Of a stretch of 64,000 nt of DNA, positions 50,538-60,471 are shown piece by piece. Source of the stretch: JAKZRT01 sp965247915. Its GTDB lineage: Bacteria; Pseudomonadota; Alphaproteobacteria; Rhodobacterales; Rhodobacteraceae. The DNA lies in NCBI GenBank assembly GCA_965247915.1, contig OZ252048.1:1798001-1862000 (forward strand), written 5' to 3'. Every line of letters starts with the position of its first letter. Position 1 is the first letter of the stretch. Position numbers and translations under genes: made by a program. The notes beneath the pieces were generated by a model. It was not told where the DNA came from, did no database searches, and saw only the letters and a program-made list of their open reading frames with translations.

Positions 50538-51041
50538 ATGAACGACCGACTGCCGCACGAAAAGGGGTTTCACGTCAGCTGGGACCAGATCCACCGCGAT
50601 GCGCGGGCGCTGGCGTGGCGGCTGGACGGGCACGGGCCCGACAATGGGGCCTGGAAGGCGGTGGTGGCGATCACGCGCGGCGGCATGGCCCCGGCGATGA
50701 TTGTGGCGCGCGAGCTGGACATCCGCACCGTCGATACGATCAGCGTTAAATCCTACGACCACCAGACCCAGGCCGACGCCGAGATCATCAAAATGCCGAA
50801 CGCCGTGGTCGTCGGCGACGGCACCGGTATTCTGATTGTCGACGATCTGGTCGATACCGGCAAGACCCTGGAGGCGGTGCGCAGGGTGATGCCGAACGCC
50901 CATGTGGCCACGGTTTACGCCAAGCCACTGGGTGAGCCTATGGTCGATACCTTCATCACCGGGGTCAGCCAGGACACCTGGATATTCTTCCCCTGGGATA
51001 TGGCGCTGCAATATGTCGAGCCGTATCGCGGCAAGGACTAA
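50538..51041 (+). CDS. gpt: Xanthine phosphoribosyltransferase
   Basis: 167 residues. The PRPP-binding motif is ILIVDDLVDTGKTLE (about residues 95-109), with ITRGGMAPAMIVARELD before it and WIFFPWDMALQY at the end, which fits the Gpt type that salvages xanthine and guanine. It starts 4 bp after fabI and is surely in the same transcript. Confidence 0.92.
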   Translation: MNDRLPHEKGFHVSWDQIHRDARALAWRLDGHGPDNGAWKAVVAITRGGMAPAMIVARELDIRTVDTISVKSYDHQTQADAEIIKMPNAVVVGDGTGILIVDDLVDTGKTLEAVRRVMPNAHVATVYAKPLGEPMVDTFITGVSQDTWIFFPWDMALQYVEPYRGKD

Positions 51042-51113
51042 ACCGCGCATCGCGGCCTTGCCCCGCTGCGCCCGACGCCCTAAAGATCACCGGCGGGCAG
51101 ACGAGGGTAAGCG

Positions 51114-52964
51114 ATGGCTAAAGCACTGAGGCGTAAGGCGTCAAGCACGCTGGTTTGGATTTTGATGGGCCTCTTGGTCGTGGGTCTGGCCGGATTTGGC
51201 ACCGCGCGCTTTACCGGTGGCGCGCAGAGCGTTGCCTCGGTTGGCGACCGCGAGGTCAGCGCTAATGAATACGCGCGCGCTCTGAACCAGGCTCTGGTCA
51301 ATCTCGAACGGCAGTCCGGGCAGCGGCTGACGTTGCAACAGGCGCGGATGTTCGGGGTCAGCCAACAAGTTCTGGGCGAGCTGATGATTTCCGCCGCACT
51401 CGACAATGAAACCGACAGCATCGGCTTTTCGGCGGGCGACGAAAGGCTGGCGCGGATAGTTGGCGAATTGCCGGGGTTTGTGGGTATCGACGGCAATTTT
51501 AACAGTGTGGTCTATCGATCGACGCTGGACCGGGCCGGGCTGACCGTGGCCGAGTTCGAAGCGCAGTTGCGCGACGAGCTGGCGCGCAAGGTTCTTGAAA
51601 GCGCGGTGACCGGTGGCATCGACGCGCCGCGCGTCGCGACACGGGCCTTTCTCGGTTACCTGGCAACCAAACGCGATGTGAGCTTTGTCGTGCTGGACGA
51701 AGGCGATCTTACCACGCCGGTTGCGCCCCCCGATGACAGCCAGTTGCGGGGTTATCACAGCGCCAACGCGGATCAGTTTTTTGTGCCGGAAACCAAAGTG
51801 ATGACCTATGCGTGGCTGACCCCGGATATGCTGGTCGATGGTATCACGGTGGACGACAATGTTCTCCGCGCCGCCTATGAGGCGCGGTCGGACGAGTTTA
51901 TCCGCCCCGAGCGGCGGCTCGTCGAGCGTCTGGTCTTTGGCGACCAGGCGCAGGCCGAAGCGGCAGCGGCGCGGATTGAGGCGGGCGAGATCGATTTTCC
52001 CGGCCTGGTCGCCGAACGCGGGCTCGATCTGGGCGACATCGACCTGGGCGACGCCACCAAAGCGCAGCTAGGGACCGCCGGAGATGCGGTTTTCGCGCTG
52101 ACCGAGACCGGCGTCAGCGGGGTGATCACCAGCGATATCGGACCGGCGATTTTTCGGCTGAACGCAATTCTCTACGCCCAGACCACGCCTTTCGACGAGG
52201 CGCGCGAACGATTGCACGACGCTTATGCACTGGATGAGGCGCGCCGGCAAATCGCCGATATTTCGGGCGAGGCCGACGATCTTTTGGCCGGTGGTGCGAC
52301 GATCGAGGACCTGACCGACGAGACGGCGCTGGTCCTCGGGCAAATTGATTATGCGCCCGGTTCGATCGCCGACATCGCGGCGTTCGGCAATTTTCATACG
52401 GTCGCGGGGCAGGTCGCCCCCGACGACTTCCCGCAGGTTGAGGCGCTGGATGATGGTGGCATATTTGCCCTGCGTCTGGACGTGGTGCGCGACCAGCGTC
52501 CGCAGAGCTTTGATGAAGCGCGGGCCGGGGTCGAGGCCGCCTGGCGGGCCGGGGCTGTGGCCGCAGCGCTGACGGCGCAGGCCGAAAGCCTGGCGAGTGA
52601 CATCGGCGCCGAAACCCCGGTGGCCGAGTTTGGCCTCAGCTTTTCCGCGACAACCGGTCTGACCCGGCAGGCCGCTTTGCCCGAACTGCCCGCCGCGGCG
52701 CTGGCGGCGATTTTTGAGATGGCGCCGGGTGAGATAAGGGTTCTTGGCGAGGGCGGCCAAGTGGCGTTGATCCGGCTTGATGCGGTCACCGCCCCCGACA
52801 TCACCGACGAAGCCACCGCCGCCCAGTTGCAGGAAATTCAGCGACAACTGGCGCGCGGCATCGCGCAGGATATTTTTCAGCTCTACTCAATCGCACTGCA
52901 GATCAAAGCCGGCATCACGTTGAACCAGGCTATGATCGAGGCTGTTCATACGCAGTTCAATTAG
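51114..52964 (+). CDS. PpiD-like periplasmic folding factor (SurA_N, parvulin type)
   Basis: 616 residues. One N-terminal membrane anchor (SSTLVWILMGLLVVGLAGFG) follows basic residues, so the bulk faces the periplasm. SurA_N-like region (VGDREVSANEYARALNQAL, GVSQQVLGELMISAALDNE). The parvulin module in the middle is weakly conserved, as in PpiD, which acts mainly as a chaperone for outer-membrane proteins. It precedes trpE by 10 bp, an arrangement common in this family. Confidence 0.87.
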   Translation: MAKALRRKASSTLVWILMGLLVVGLAGFGTARFTGGAQSVASVGDREVSANEYARALNQALVNLERQSGQRLTLQQARMFGVSQQVLGELMISAALDNETDSIGFSAGDERLARIVGELPGFVGIDGNFNSVVYRSTLDRAGLTVAEFEAQLRDELARKVLESAVTGGIDAPRVATRAFLGYLATKRDVSFVVLDEGDLTTPVAPPDDSQLRGYHSANADQFFVPETKVMTYAWLTPDMLVDGITVDDNVLRAAYEARSDEFIRPERRLVERLVFGDQAQAEAAAARIEAGEIDFPGLVAERGLDLGDIDLGDATKAQLGTAGDAVFALTETGVSGVITSDIGPAIFRLNAILYAQTTPFDEARERLHDAYALDEARRQIADISGEADDLLAGGATIEDLTDETALVLGQIDYAPGSIADIAAFGNFHTVAGQVAPDDFPQVEALDDGGIFALRLDVVRDQRPQSFDEARAGVEAAWRAGAVAAALTAQAESLASDIGAETPVAEFGLSFSATTGLTRQAALPELPAAALAAIFEMAPGEIRVLGEGGQVALIRLDAVTAPDITDEATAAQLQEIQRQLARGIAQDIFQLYSIALQIKAGITLNQAMIEAVHTQFN

Positions 52965-52974
52965 GGACTGCAAA

Positions 52975-54483
52975 ATGCGTCTCACTCCCAGTTTTGAGAC
53001 TTTCGCGGCGGGCTATGGCGCGGGCCGAAACCAGGTGATTTTCACCCGGCTGGCCGCCGATCTGGATACGCCGGTGTCCTTGATGCTGAAACTGGGCGGC
53101 GCGCAACGTGATGCATTCCTGCTGGAAAGCGTGACCGGCGGCGAGGTGCGCGGGCGCTATTCGATCATCGGCATGAAACCCGATGTAATCTGGGACTGTC
53201 GCGGGACCGGGTCCCGGATCAACCGAAACGCACGCTTTGACGCGGACGCATTTACGCCCTGCGCGGGCGATCCGTTGGCCGCGCTCAGGGCGCTGATCGA
53301 GGAAAGCCGGATCGACCTGCCCGACGGGTTGCCGGCGGCGGCGGCCGGGCTGTTCGGGTATCTGGGGTATGACATGATCCGGCTGGTCGAGGACCTGCCC
53401 GACATCAACCCCGACCCGCTCGATCTGCCCGATGCGGTGCTGCTGCGGCCTTCCGTGGTGGTGGTTCTGGACGGGGTCAAGGGCGAGGTGACGGTGGTCG
53501 CCCCGGTCTGGGCGCGCGACGGTCAAAACGCCCGCGCGGCCTATGCGCAGGCCGGTGAACGGGTGATGGACGCGGTTCGTGACCTCGAGCGCCCGGCGGC
53601 AGTCGCGTCGCGCGGGCTTGGCGAGGCCGCCGAGCCGCCCGCGCCGGTGTCGAATTTCACCAAATCCGCCTATCTTGCGGCGGTTGAGACGGCCAAGGAC
53701 TATATCCGCGCGGGCGACATATTTCAGGTCGTGCCGTCGCAGCGTTGGTGCCAGGAATTCACTCTGCCGCCGTTTGCGCTGTACCGCTCCTTGCGCCGCA
53801 CCAACCCGTCGCCGTTCATGTTCTTTTTCAACTTCGGCGGATTTCAGGTGATCGGAGCCAGCCCGGAAATTCTGGTGCGGGTCTTTGACGGCGAAGTTAC
53901 CATCCGCCCGATTGCCGGGACCCGGCCGCGCGGCAAGACGCCCGAGGATGACCGCGCGCTTGAGGCTGAATTGCTGGCCGACCAGAAAGAGCTGGCCGAG
54001 CATCTGATGCTTTTGGATCTGGGCCGCAACGATGCCGGCCGGGTGTCGAAGATCGGCACGGTGAAGCCGACCGAGGAATTCGTCATCGAACGCTACAGCC
54101 ATGTGATGCATATCGTGTCGAACGTTGTCGGCGAGCTCAGCGATGACCACGACGCGCTGTCAGCGCTGTTGGCGGGGCTGCCCGCGGGCACCGTTTCGGG
54201 GGCGCCCAAAGTGCGGGCGATGCAGATCATCGACGAGCTGGAGCCGGAAAAGCGCGGGGTTTACGGCGGCGGGGTGGGGTATTTCGCCTCGAACGGCGAT
54301 ATGGACATGTGCATCGCGCTCAGGACGGCGGTTCTGAAGGACCAAAGGTTGTACATCCAGGCCGGGGGCGGCGTGGTTTACGACAGCGATCCGGAAGCCG
54401 AATACCGCGAAACCGTCGACAAGGCCCGCGCCATTCGAGCCGCTGCCGCCGAGGCGGCGCGGTTCCTGGATCACGGCAACTGA
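52975..54483 (+). CDS. trpE: Anthranilate synthase component I
   Basis: 502 residues. TrpE makes anthranilate from chorismate with ammonia from TrpG. The feedback-inhibition motif LLESVTGGEVRGRYS is at about residue 44. The chorismate-binding C-terminal domain shows GTRPRGKTPEDD, LLDLGRNDAGRV, HIVSNVVGEL and GAPKVRAMQIIDELEP, KRGVYGGGVGY. Intact. trpG, trpD and trpC are not in the window; the next 6 kb are a nested IS insertion and then unrelated genes. Confidence 0.95.
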   Translation: MRLTPSFETFAAGYGAGRNQVIFTRLAADLDTPVSLMLKLGGAQRDAFLLESVTGGEVRGRYSIIGMKPDVIWDCRGTGSRINRNARFDADAFTPCAGDPLAALRALIEESRIDLPDGLPAAAAGLFGYLGYDMIRLVEDLPDINPDPLDLPDAVLLRPSVVVVLDGVKGEVTVVAPVWARDGQNARAAYAQAGERVMDAVRDLERPAAVASRGLGEAAEPPAPVSNFTKSAYLAAVETAKDYIRAGDIFQVVPSQRWCQEFTLPPFALYRSLRRTNPSPFMFFFNFGGFQVIGASPEILVRVFDGEVTIRPIAGTRPRGKTPEDDRALEAELLADQKELAEHLMLLDLGRNDAGRVSKIGTVKPTEEFVIERYSHVMHIVSNVVGELSDDHDALSALLAGLPAGTVSGAPKVRAMQIIDELEPEKRGVYGGGVGYFASNGDMDMCIALRTAVLKDQRLYIQAGGGVVYDSDPEAEYRETVDKARAIRAAAAEAARFLDHGN

Positions 54484-54522
54484 GGCCCCCGGTGTTTGCG
54501 CCGCGTTCCGCGTCGCCCGTGG

Positions 54523-54568
54523 CGAGGGGCGCTGCCCCTCGTCGTCCATTGGTTGCTCGGACCAATGG
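54523..54568 (+). terminator. Tandem hairpins behind trpE
   Basis: CGAGGGGC-gc-TGCCCCTCG (54523-54541) and CCATTGGT ... ACCAATGG (54546-54568) are two good stems 40-85 bp after the trpE stop. No T run follows, so factor-independent termination is uncertain. The IS66 element inserted 31 bp further on. Confidence 0.5.
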
Positions 54569-55611
54569 CGCAACCAATGACGACCCCCGAAGTATTTATG
54601 TAACCGTCCGGCCTGACCGCTCTGCCGCGCCGTGGAGGGGTCGGATAGTGTCCACCACGGATAGTGTCCACCACGGATAGTGGACACTACGGGGTTTGGG
54701 GTGGCGCGTCGAACGAAGCGGCTTTGGACAGACGACGAGAAGCGGTCGATCTGTTTTCAGACGGTGGCGCCGGGCGTATCGGTCGCGCAGGTCGCGCGCC
54801 GGTATGCGATGAATGCGAATCTGATCTTCAAATGGCTGCATGACCCTCGCTTTGCGCCCGACCCGGAACTGGCAACGGCGGGTGTGCCATGTTTTCTTCC
54901 GGTTGAGATCGTGGATCAGGCCTTGGATAAGGATGAACCGCCTGTCGTTGAAGCTGGCGTTGCCAAGGGCACGATCGAGATCGAGCATGCTGGTGGACAG
55001 GGCGATTCAGAGAAAATGCATTTTTGTGTTTCCTGCGATGAAGGCGGCGGCCTTCCCGCGATTATCCTGAACCAGTTCAATGGCTCTGGTGGGTGATTTT
55101 GATATGCGTTTTAGCAGGGTGATGGCTGCGCTGGTGAGTGCGAAGATATTTCCGGGCGCATGGTCAGAGCGGTTCGTGTAACGGTCTTCACCCAATGTGA
55201 CGTCCTTGTTGCGATGCATGGTCTCTATTTGCCAATGATTACGGTTCAGGCGCAAAATGGCTTCCGGAGTGGCCGTTTCCAGGCTGGATATAAGGTAGGT
55301 GGTCTCCGTTTCACTTTTCATGATGTTGCCCGCCCTGACATGCTGACGATTGCGCGTGATCCGGGCGATGCACCGTATTGTGGGCCAGGCACTTCGCATG
55401 TATTCACTGAGTGCGTTAGCGGGTAGAAGTTCGATATGGCGCTGATCAATTCGCCCGTGACCGGGTTGCGGCTGTTCGTGCCATTGTGCGAGGGGAAAAA
55501 ACCGGCTCGTTGAAGGCCGATTTGATTTCTTCGTTCAGGTCTTTTTGGTTTTTCTTGACAGGCAAGACATAGTCGCCGCCTTTCTCCACGATCAGGGACG
55601 TGATTGTTTTT

Positions 55612-56641
55612 GGCTCAGTTTACGAACTGTATGCATGGCGTGTGATAGCAGCGGCCAAACAGGCTCGCGGCGAGGTCTGTGGTGTGAGTTTGATGAGATG
55701 AAACCATTGCAGGTAGTTGTCGAGATATTTTGTTGCGATGCCACGGTAGCGGCGCAGGAAATCCTTCAGTTGGCTGTGGCGGCTGTTGACCGTCTGAATA
55801 TGAAAGGCGCCCCGGGCCCGTTCGCCGGCTGACAGATTGAGGGCTTCGTGGCGAACGCCCATTGCTGTCGCGCAGGGCGGATAGCCGCGGTGACCGTCGG
55901 ACACCAGCACGATGTCCCTGTCGACGACCGGGCTGATCGCCTGTTTCAGCGTGTCGGCATTAACCACCGGAAGAACCGTGCTGAATGTCGTGCCATTACG
56001 GTCGGCAGCCACTAGAACCGGCACCTGTTCGCACGACAGGCCGCGCTTGCCAGCCTTGCCGCCTCTTTTGCGGGGCTTGCGGTCGAGGGTTCTCTGTCCC
56101 TTGTGGCTCTCCAGAACATAGGTTTCATCGACCTCGACGATCCCTTTGAGCTTTTGCGGGGCCTTCTTTGCAGCCTCCAGAAACCGGTGACGCCAACGGA
56201 ATGCCGTGTTGACGGCAAGATTACAGTGATCGGCTGACGCCCGAACCGTTTCTCCCGCAGCCAGGCATCCGCCAAAGGCCAACCATCGGTCTTTGTAGTG
56301 AAGCCCGGACAAGGGCGTGCCGGTAGCGGCGTTGAATGTGCGCCGACAGATCTTGCACTGGTAACGACGCAGGCCCCGTGCCTTGCCCCGTGACACCGCA
56401 CCGGGCTTGCCGCAATGCGGACAGTGCCTATCAGCATCCACCGCAAGTTCGACCGCGGCAAGCGAGGAACCCGACCCTGTCCGCCCTGAAAATACCGCTT
56501 CGGCCTCTCTACGCTGTGCAGCGCTGAGGCTGTCTATCCCGGCAAGCCAGCACTGAAATTGTTCATTGTCCATCGACATTCGCTATCTCCCTGAATCCAA
56601 AAAGAACATACCATGAACACATACAGTTCGTAAACAGAGCC
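55612..56641 (-). mobile_element. IS1595 family element inside the ISAs1 element
   Basis: 1030 bp with inverted ends GGCTCAGTTTACGAACTGTA and GGCTCTGTTTACGAACTGTA (one mismatch) and an 8-bp target duplication TTGTTTTT (55604-55611, 56642-56649). It carries one intact transposase gene. It is the innermost of the nested elements. Confidence 0.9.
55620..56579 (-). CDS. IS1595 (ISXO2-like) transposase
   Basis: 319 residues. A zinc ribbon (CPHCGKPGAVSRGKARGLRR, then YQCKICRRTF) precedes the ISXO2-like domain with GIVEVDETYVLES (Asp/Glu), VLVSDGHRGYPP (Asp) and HIQTVNSRHSQLKDFLRRYRG near the end, where this family may use Asn or His in place of the usual Glu. The last motif KYLDNYLQWF is characteristic. 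Intact; start ATG 56579. Confidence 0.9.
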   Translation of the reverse strand: MSMDNEQFQCWLAGIDSLSAAQRREAEAVFSGRTGSGSSLAAVELAVDADRHCPHCGKPGAVSRGKARGLRRYQCKICRRTFNAATGTPLSGLHYKDRWLAFGGCLAAGETVRASADHCNLAVNTAFRWRHRFLEAAKKAPQKLKGIVEVDETYVLESHKGQRTLDRKPRKRGGKAGKRGLSCEQVPVLVAADRNGTTFSTVLPVVNADTLKQAISPVVDRDIVLVSDGHRGYPPCATAMGVRHEALNLSAGERARGAFHIQTVNSRHSQLKDFLRRYRGIATKYLDNYLQWFHLIKLTPQTSPRACLAAAITRHAYSS

Positions 56642-57352
56642 TTGTTTTTTGGCAAAACATGGCATCTCCAGTGACAATCAAGCCCTCAAGGTCGATCTTT
56701 TCCAGTAAATTCATAGCATCCGGGATTTCCCTGCCTTTGCCTCGTGAGGAGCTATGGCCCACAGATTGCTCAAGCGCCGCGCAGAACGCCGACAGGACAT
56801 GCTCGGCATTGCCATCTGCGTCCTTACTGCCACGTAGGGTCTTGCCATCAATTGAAAGCTGGCGAAGGATCATGTCATGACCCTCGCAATCCTGTTGATC
56901 GGTGGTGAACTGGGCGAATATCTGTCCCATAGCGTTCGGGTCAAGGATTCGTAGTGTTTCGGTCAACGTTGCATGGCACGGAGAAGAGCGGTCTCGACGA
57001 AAGCCCAGGCGCGTAAGCTGTTTGCGTGAAAGGCGGCGTCCCAAACGGAACGCCGCTCGCATACCTTGGCGACCACTGAGTATCGATAAAAGGATCAACC
57101 CCAACAGTGCGGCAAGTGGGTGTTGACGGCCTTGTTTGCCGCGCGGGTCAGGAACCTGACGTAAAACTGACTGAACTGAAACCATGATAAAAATCTCCTC
57201 GCCTCTCATTTAGGACAGAGATTCAGATACTCATATGATTTGCAACAATTTTTTGATCTTTAGTAAATCGCCTTGGCTGGTGGACACCGGCTCCGGATCA
57301 GCGGTGCCTACGATCCCGGGGCGTTGGCACATCTGATCCGTGTCCTGTCCGG

Positions 57353-57700
57353 ATGATCCCTGTTCCGTCCAGCACCAAGGTCTGGCTGGCGGCTGGAGTG
57401 ACGGACATGCGCCGGGGTTTTGCCACGCTGGCTGCCCAGGCAGAGCAGACCCTGAAACAGAACCCGTTCACCGGCAATATGTTCGTGTTTCGAGGGCGCC
57501 GTGGCGATCTGATCAAGGTCATTTGGTGGGATGGCCAAGGAGCCTGTCTGTTCAGCAAGCGCCTGGAGAAGGGAAAGTTCGTGTGGCCAGCCGCTAAGGA
57601 CGGGAAGATCGCGCTGACGCCGGCGCAGTTGGCGATGCTGCTTGAAGGCATTGACTGGCGTATGCCCAAGAGGACATGGTGCCCGCTGACAGCAGGCTGA
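57353..57700 (+). CDS. tnpB: IS66 copy B TnpB
   Basis: 115 residues, the same protein sequence as tnpB of copy A (VWLAAGVTDMRRGF, FVFRGRRGDLIKVIWWDGQ). Its usual translational partner tnpA is interrupted, but the gene itself and its ATGA junction are preserved. Five bases after its end the IS630 element begins. Confidence 0.92.
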   Translation: MIPVPSSTKVWLAAGVTDMRRGFATLAAQAEQTLKQNPFTGNMFVFRGRRGDLIKVIWWDGQGACLFSKRLEKGKFVWPAAKDGKIALTPAQLAMLLEGIDWRMPKRTWCPLTAG

Positions 57701-57789
57701 GTAATACCAACGGCCCCCAGATTTGACTCAAGGGGATTCCCACGAGCGGCGTGATCTGTTTCAGTGGCATCAAGGCAAGGGAGGCTTTG

Positions 57790-58296
57790 ATGGCAGTAAG
57801 GATTACGCGAAAAGACAAGTCCGCAGGCGAGCTTCGCCAGGAAGCGGCGCGGTGCCGGGATGGGAAAGCGGCGCGACGGATGTTGGCGATTGCCCTGGTT
57901 CTGGATGGGGTTGACCGCAAGACGGCGGCAGAAAACTGCGGCATGGATCGGCAGACGCTGCGGGATTGGGCCCACCGTTACAATGCGGAGGGCGAGTCGG
58001 GCCTGTTCAACCGTCGCCCGCCGGATCCACCCTGTCTGCTGAGCGCGGCACAGAAGGAGGAGTTGGCGGAAATGGTTCGGGCGGGTCCCGACCCCGAAAC
58101 CGATGGGGTTGTGCGCTGGCGGCGCATTGATCTGAAACGCAAGATCGAAGAGCGCTTCGGCGTCACCATGCATGAGCGAACTGTTGGCAAACAATTGGCA
58201 AGCCTGGGCTTTCGGCGTCTGTCGGCGCGCCCGCAGCATCCGAAATCCGACCCGGATGCACAGGAGGCTTTTAAAAAAACTTCGCCGCAGAGGTAG
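57790..58296 (+). CDS. IS630 copy 3 transposase, N-terminal frame
   Basis: 168 residues with helix-turn-helix RRMLAIALVLDGVDRKTAAE and CGMDRQTLRDWAHRYN, then a winged second module (MHERTVGKQLASLGFRRLS). At EAFKK the sequence TTT TAAAAAAAC contains the slippery A AAA AAC; this frame then ends after TSPQR. GCAAGGGAGG is the ribosome site for ATG 57790. Confidence 0.87.
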   Translation: MAVRITRKDKSAGELRQEAARCRDGKAARRMLAIALVLDGVDRKTAAENCGMDRQTLRDWAHRYNAEGESGLFNRRPPDPPCLLSAAQKEELAEMVRAGPDPETDGVVRWRRIDLKRKIEERFGVTMHERTVGKQLASLGFRRLSARPQHPKSDPDAQEAFKKTSPQR

Positions 58297-58853
58297 AAGC
58301 AGCCTTGCCGGAAACAGCCCGCAGCAAGCCCCTGGAGATATGGTTTCAGGATGAAGCGCGGGTTGGCCAGCAGGGCACGCTCACCCGTATCTGGGCCGAG
58401 CGTGGAACACGCCCCCGTGCCCCGCGCGACACCCGCTATATCTGGAGCTACATTTTCGGCGCCGTCTGCCCGGAACGGGCTGAAGCGGCCGCTCTGATCA
58501 TGCCACATGCCGACACACAGGCCATGAGCGCGCATCTCGCCGAGATCGCTAAAACCGTCGCATCGGGCGCACATGCCCTTCTCATTCTGGATGGCGCTGG
58601 CTGGCACGGTTCGGCAGAGCTGGAGGTACCCGACAACATCACCCTGCTCAAACTCCCGCCCTATTCCCCTGAACTCAACCCGATGGAAAATGTGTGGGCT
58701 TATCTGCGTGCCAACAAGCTCGCCATATCCGTCTTCGACAATTATGAGCAGATCGTCGACAGGTGTTGCGAAGCATGGTACTTCTTTGCAAACGACAAAA
58801 CCGCAATCACGTCAATCACTACCAGACAATGGGCCAAAACGGTCAACGACTAG
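58278..58853 (+). CDS. IS630 copy 3 transposase, catalytic frame
   Basis: Reached by a -1 shift on A AAA AAC (58274-58280), giving KKNFAAEVEAALPETARSKP. The DDE residues are in EIWFQDEARVGQQ, LLILDGAGWHGS and LPPYSPELNPMENVWAYLR. Because the shift site is the standard -1 heptamer, this is very likely programmed frameshifting, not decay. Confidence 0.87.
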   Translation, partial: NFAAEVEAALPETARSKPLEIWFQDEARVGQQGTLTRIWAERGTRPRAPRDTRYIWSYIFGAVCPERAEAAALIMPHADTQAMSAHLAEIAKTVASGAHALLILDGAGWHGSAELEVPDNITLLKLPPYSPELNPMENVWAYLRANKLAISVFDNYEQIVDRCCEAWYFFANDKTAITSITTRQWAKTVND

Positions 58854-58938
58854 GGCCGTTGGTATAAACCATTTATTTCCAAAGGATTGATGCCGTTGTG
58901 GGATTCCCACCGTCTCGGATAAGTGGTAGGTATCAGCC

Positions 58939-60471
58939 ATGCTCGATGACATCAAAAAGCTGCCTGATGACCCGTCGGCATTGAAGGCGTTGATCGCTTC
59001 CATGGCGTCAGAACTGACGAACCGGAATGCCGGGCTGAAGAGCCGCGATGTGTTGATCGAGAAGCTGAAGCATCAACTCGCGGGCCTGCGTCGTCATCAG
59101 TTCGGTTCGCGTTCAGAAAGCCTTGATCAGCTTGAACTGAAACTGGAAGAGCAAGAGATCGCACGGGCGGCGGAAAGCCCGCCCCCCGAGCCGTCGTCCG
59201 ACGATGCCGATGGGAAACGGCAGCCAAAGCGCCGCCCACTGCCCGATCACCTGCCGCGCAACGAGACCGTAATTGGAATCGGCGAAGACCGCGCATCTTG
59301 CGGCGGCAGACTGCGCCGACTCGGCGAGGATGTGACCGAAGAGCTGGAATACAAGCCGGGGCGTTTTGTCGTGAACCGGATCGTGCGTCCGCGCATGGCC
59401 TGTACCTGCTGCGAGAAGATCAGCCAGGCCGCATTGCCATCGCGTCCCATCGAACGCGGTCGTCCAGGACCCGGTCTGTTGGCGCATGTGTTGGTCAACA
59501 AATACGCGGATCATCTGCCGCTCTATCGCCAATCGCAAATCTTCGACCGCGACGGGATCGACCTTGAACGCTCAACTTTGGCTGACTGGGTCGGCAACTC
59601 CACGGCGCTGCTCGAACCCCTGGCTGATGCCATTGGCCGTCATGTCCTGAACGGACAAGCAATCTTCGCTGATGATACGCCCGTGAAGATGCAGGCGCCG
59701 GGTAGCGGCAAATGCAAGACGGCACGGTTCTGGACATACGCCAGAGATGAACGGCCATGGGCTGGCGATGCGTCCCCGGCGGCCTGGTATCAGTTCAGTG
59801 TCGACCGAAAGGGCATACGTACAATCGGCCATCTCAAGGACTACACCGGCTGGATGCACGCCGATGGCTACGCTGGATTTGAAGAGCTGTACCGCTCAGG
59901 CCGTATTCACGAGGTGGCCTGCATGGCGCATATCCGGCGCAAGTTCGTCGATGTGCAGCAATCCCAGGGCTCTGCCATCGCCGAAGAAGCGATCAGGCGC
60001 ATCGCCGAACTTTACGCGGTCGAGAAGCAAGCCCGTGGATCGCCGCCGGATGAGCGGGTGCGGTTGAGGCAGGCAAAGGCAAAGCAGGTTCTCGATGATC
60101 CCGACACGTGGCTCGGTGCACAGCTCACGCGCATCTCTGGCAAAACGCCGCTGGCGCAGGCAATCCGCTATGCCATCACCCGCATCAAACGGCTCAGGCC
60201 CTATCTTGATCACGGCTTGCTGGAGATAGACAACAACACAGCCGAAAGGGGAATGCGGGCCATCGCCATAGGCCGCAAGAACTGGCTCTTTGCCGGGTCC
60301 GAGCGTGGCGGCCGATCAGCCGCCATTGCCTACACGCTGATTGAGACAGCCAAGCTGAACGGCGTTGACCCTCAGGGCTGGCTCACAGATGTTCTGAGCC
60401 GCATCGCCGATCACAAGATCACCCGCATCGATGAACTTTTGCCTTGGTGTTACGCTGCCCCGGCAGCGTAA
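58939..60471 (+). CDS. tnpC: IS66 copy B TnpC transposase
   Basis: 510 residues, same length as in copy A and nearly identical. Seen differences: Gly for Glu in DADGKRQ and Arg for Cys in EDRASCGG. The second change removes a cysteine of the putative zinc-binding part (EDCASC in copy A), which may weaken the protein. DDE residues in IFADDTPVKM and DNNTAERGMRAI are kept. Confidence 0.93.
   Translation: MLDDIKKLPDDPSALKALIASMASELTNRNAGLKSRDVLIEKLKHQLAGLRRHQFGSRSESLDQLELKLEEQEIARAAESPPPEPSSDDADGKRQPKRRPLPDHLPRNETVIGIGEDRASCGGRLRRLGEDVTEELEYKPGRFVVNRIVRPRMACTCCEKISQAALPSRPIERGRPGPGLLAHVLVNKYADHLPLYRQSQIFDRDGIDLERSTLADWVGNSTALLEPLADAIGRHVLNGQAIFADDTPVKMQAPGSGKCKTARFWTYARDERPWAGDASPAAWYQFSVDRKGIRTIGHLKDYTGWMHADGYAGFEELYRSGRIHEVACMAHIRRKFVDVQQSQGSAIAEEAIRRIAELYAVEKQARGSPPDERVRLRQAKAKQVLDDPDTWLGAQLTRISGKTPLAQAIRYAITRIKRLRPYLDHGLLEIDNNTAERGMRAIAIGRKNWLFAGSERGGRSAAIAYTLIETAKLNGVDPQGWLTDVLSRIADHKITRIDELLPWCYAAPAA

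Larger units (their letters stand above)
55007..57185 (-). pseudogene. ISAs1 transposase, interrupted and frameshifted
   Basis: The N-terminal part starts at ATG 57185 (VSVQSVLRQVPDPRGKQGRQ) and has the first catalytic region LRQLSIDGKTLRGS and LEGLIVTGDAMFCQK. Removing the IS1595 element and one TTGTTTTT copy continues it as TITSLIVEKGGDYVLPVKKNQ. Shortly after, near 55495 (GTTTTTTCCCC on the minus strand), one base is missing or extra, and the family reading goes on in another frame: QWHEQPQPGHGRIDQRHIEL, then HWQIETMHRNKDVTLGEDR with the last catalytic glutamate. So it is dead twice over. Confidence 0.85.
54998..57275 (-). mobile_element. ISAs1 family element inside IS66 tnpA
   Basis: Ends CAGGGCGATTCAGA and CAAGGCGATTTACT (read inward). 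The 9-bp target duplication GCTGGTGGA is exact (54989-54997, 57276-57284). The single transposase gene on the minus strand is broken by an IS1595 element and by a frameshift. Confidence 0.88.
54680..57356 (+). pseudogene. tnpA: IS66 copy B tnpA, interrupted by ISAs1
   Basis: The 5' part (54680-54997) is identical in sense to copy A up to IEIEHAGG; the 3' part (57285-57356) resumes at HRLRISGAYDP and ends in the ATGA overlap with tnpB. The ISAs1 element (54998-57275) and its 9-bp target duplication separate them. Copy B cannot make TnpA; copy A could supply it. Confidence 0.93.
57705..58864 (+). mobile_element. IS630 family element, copy 3 (different subtype)
   Basis: 1160 bp with perfect ends TACCAACGGCCC and GGGCCGTTGGTA and flanks TAA on both sides (57702-57704, 58865-58867), consistent with insertion at TA. 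It is of another subgroup than copies 1 and 2. Inserted between tnpB and tnpC of IS66 copy B. Confidence 0.88.
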
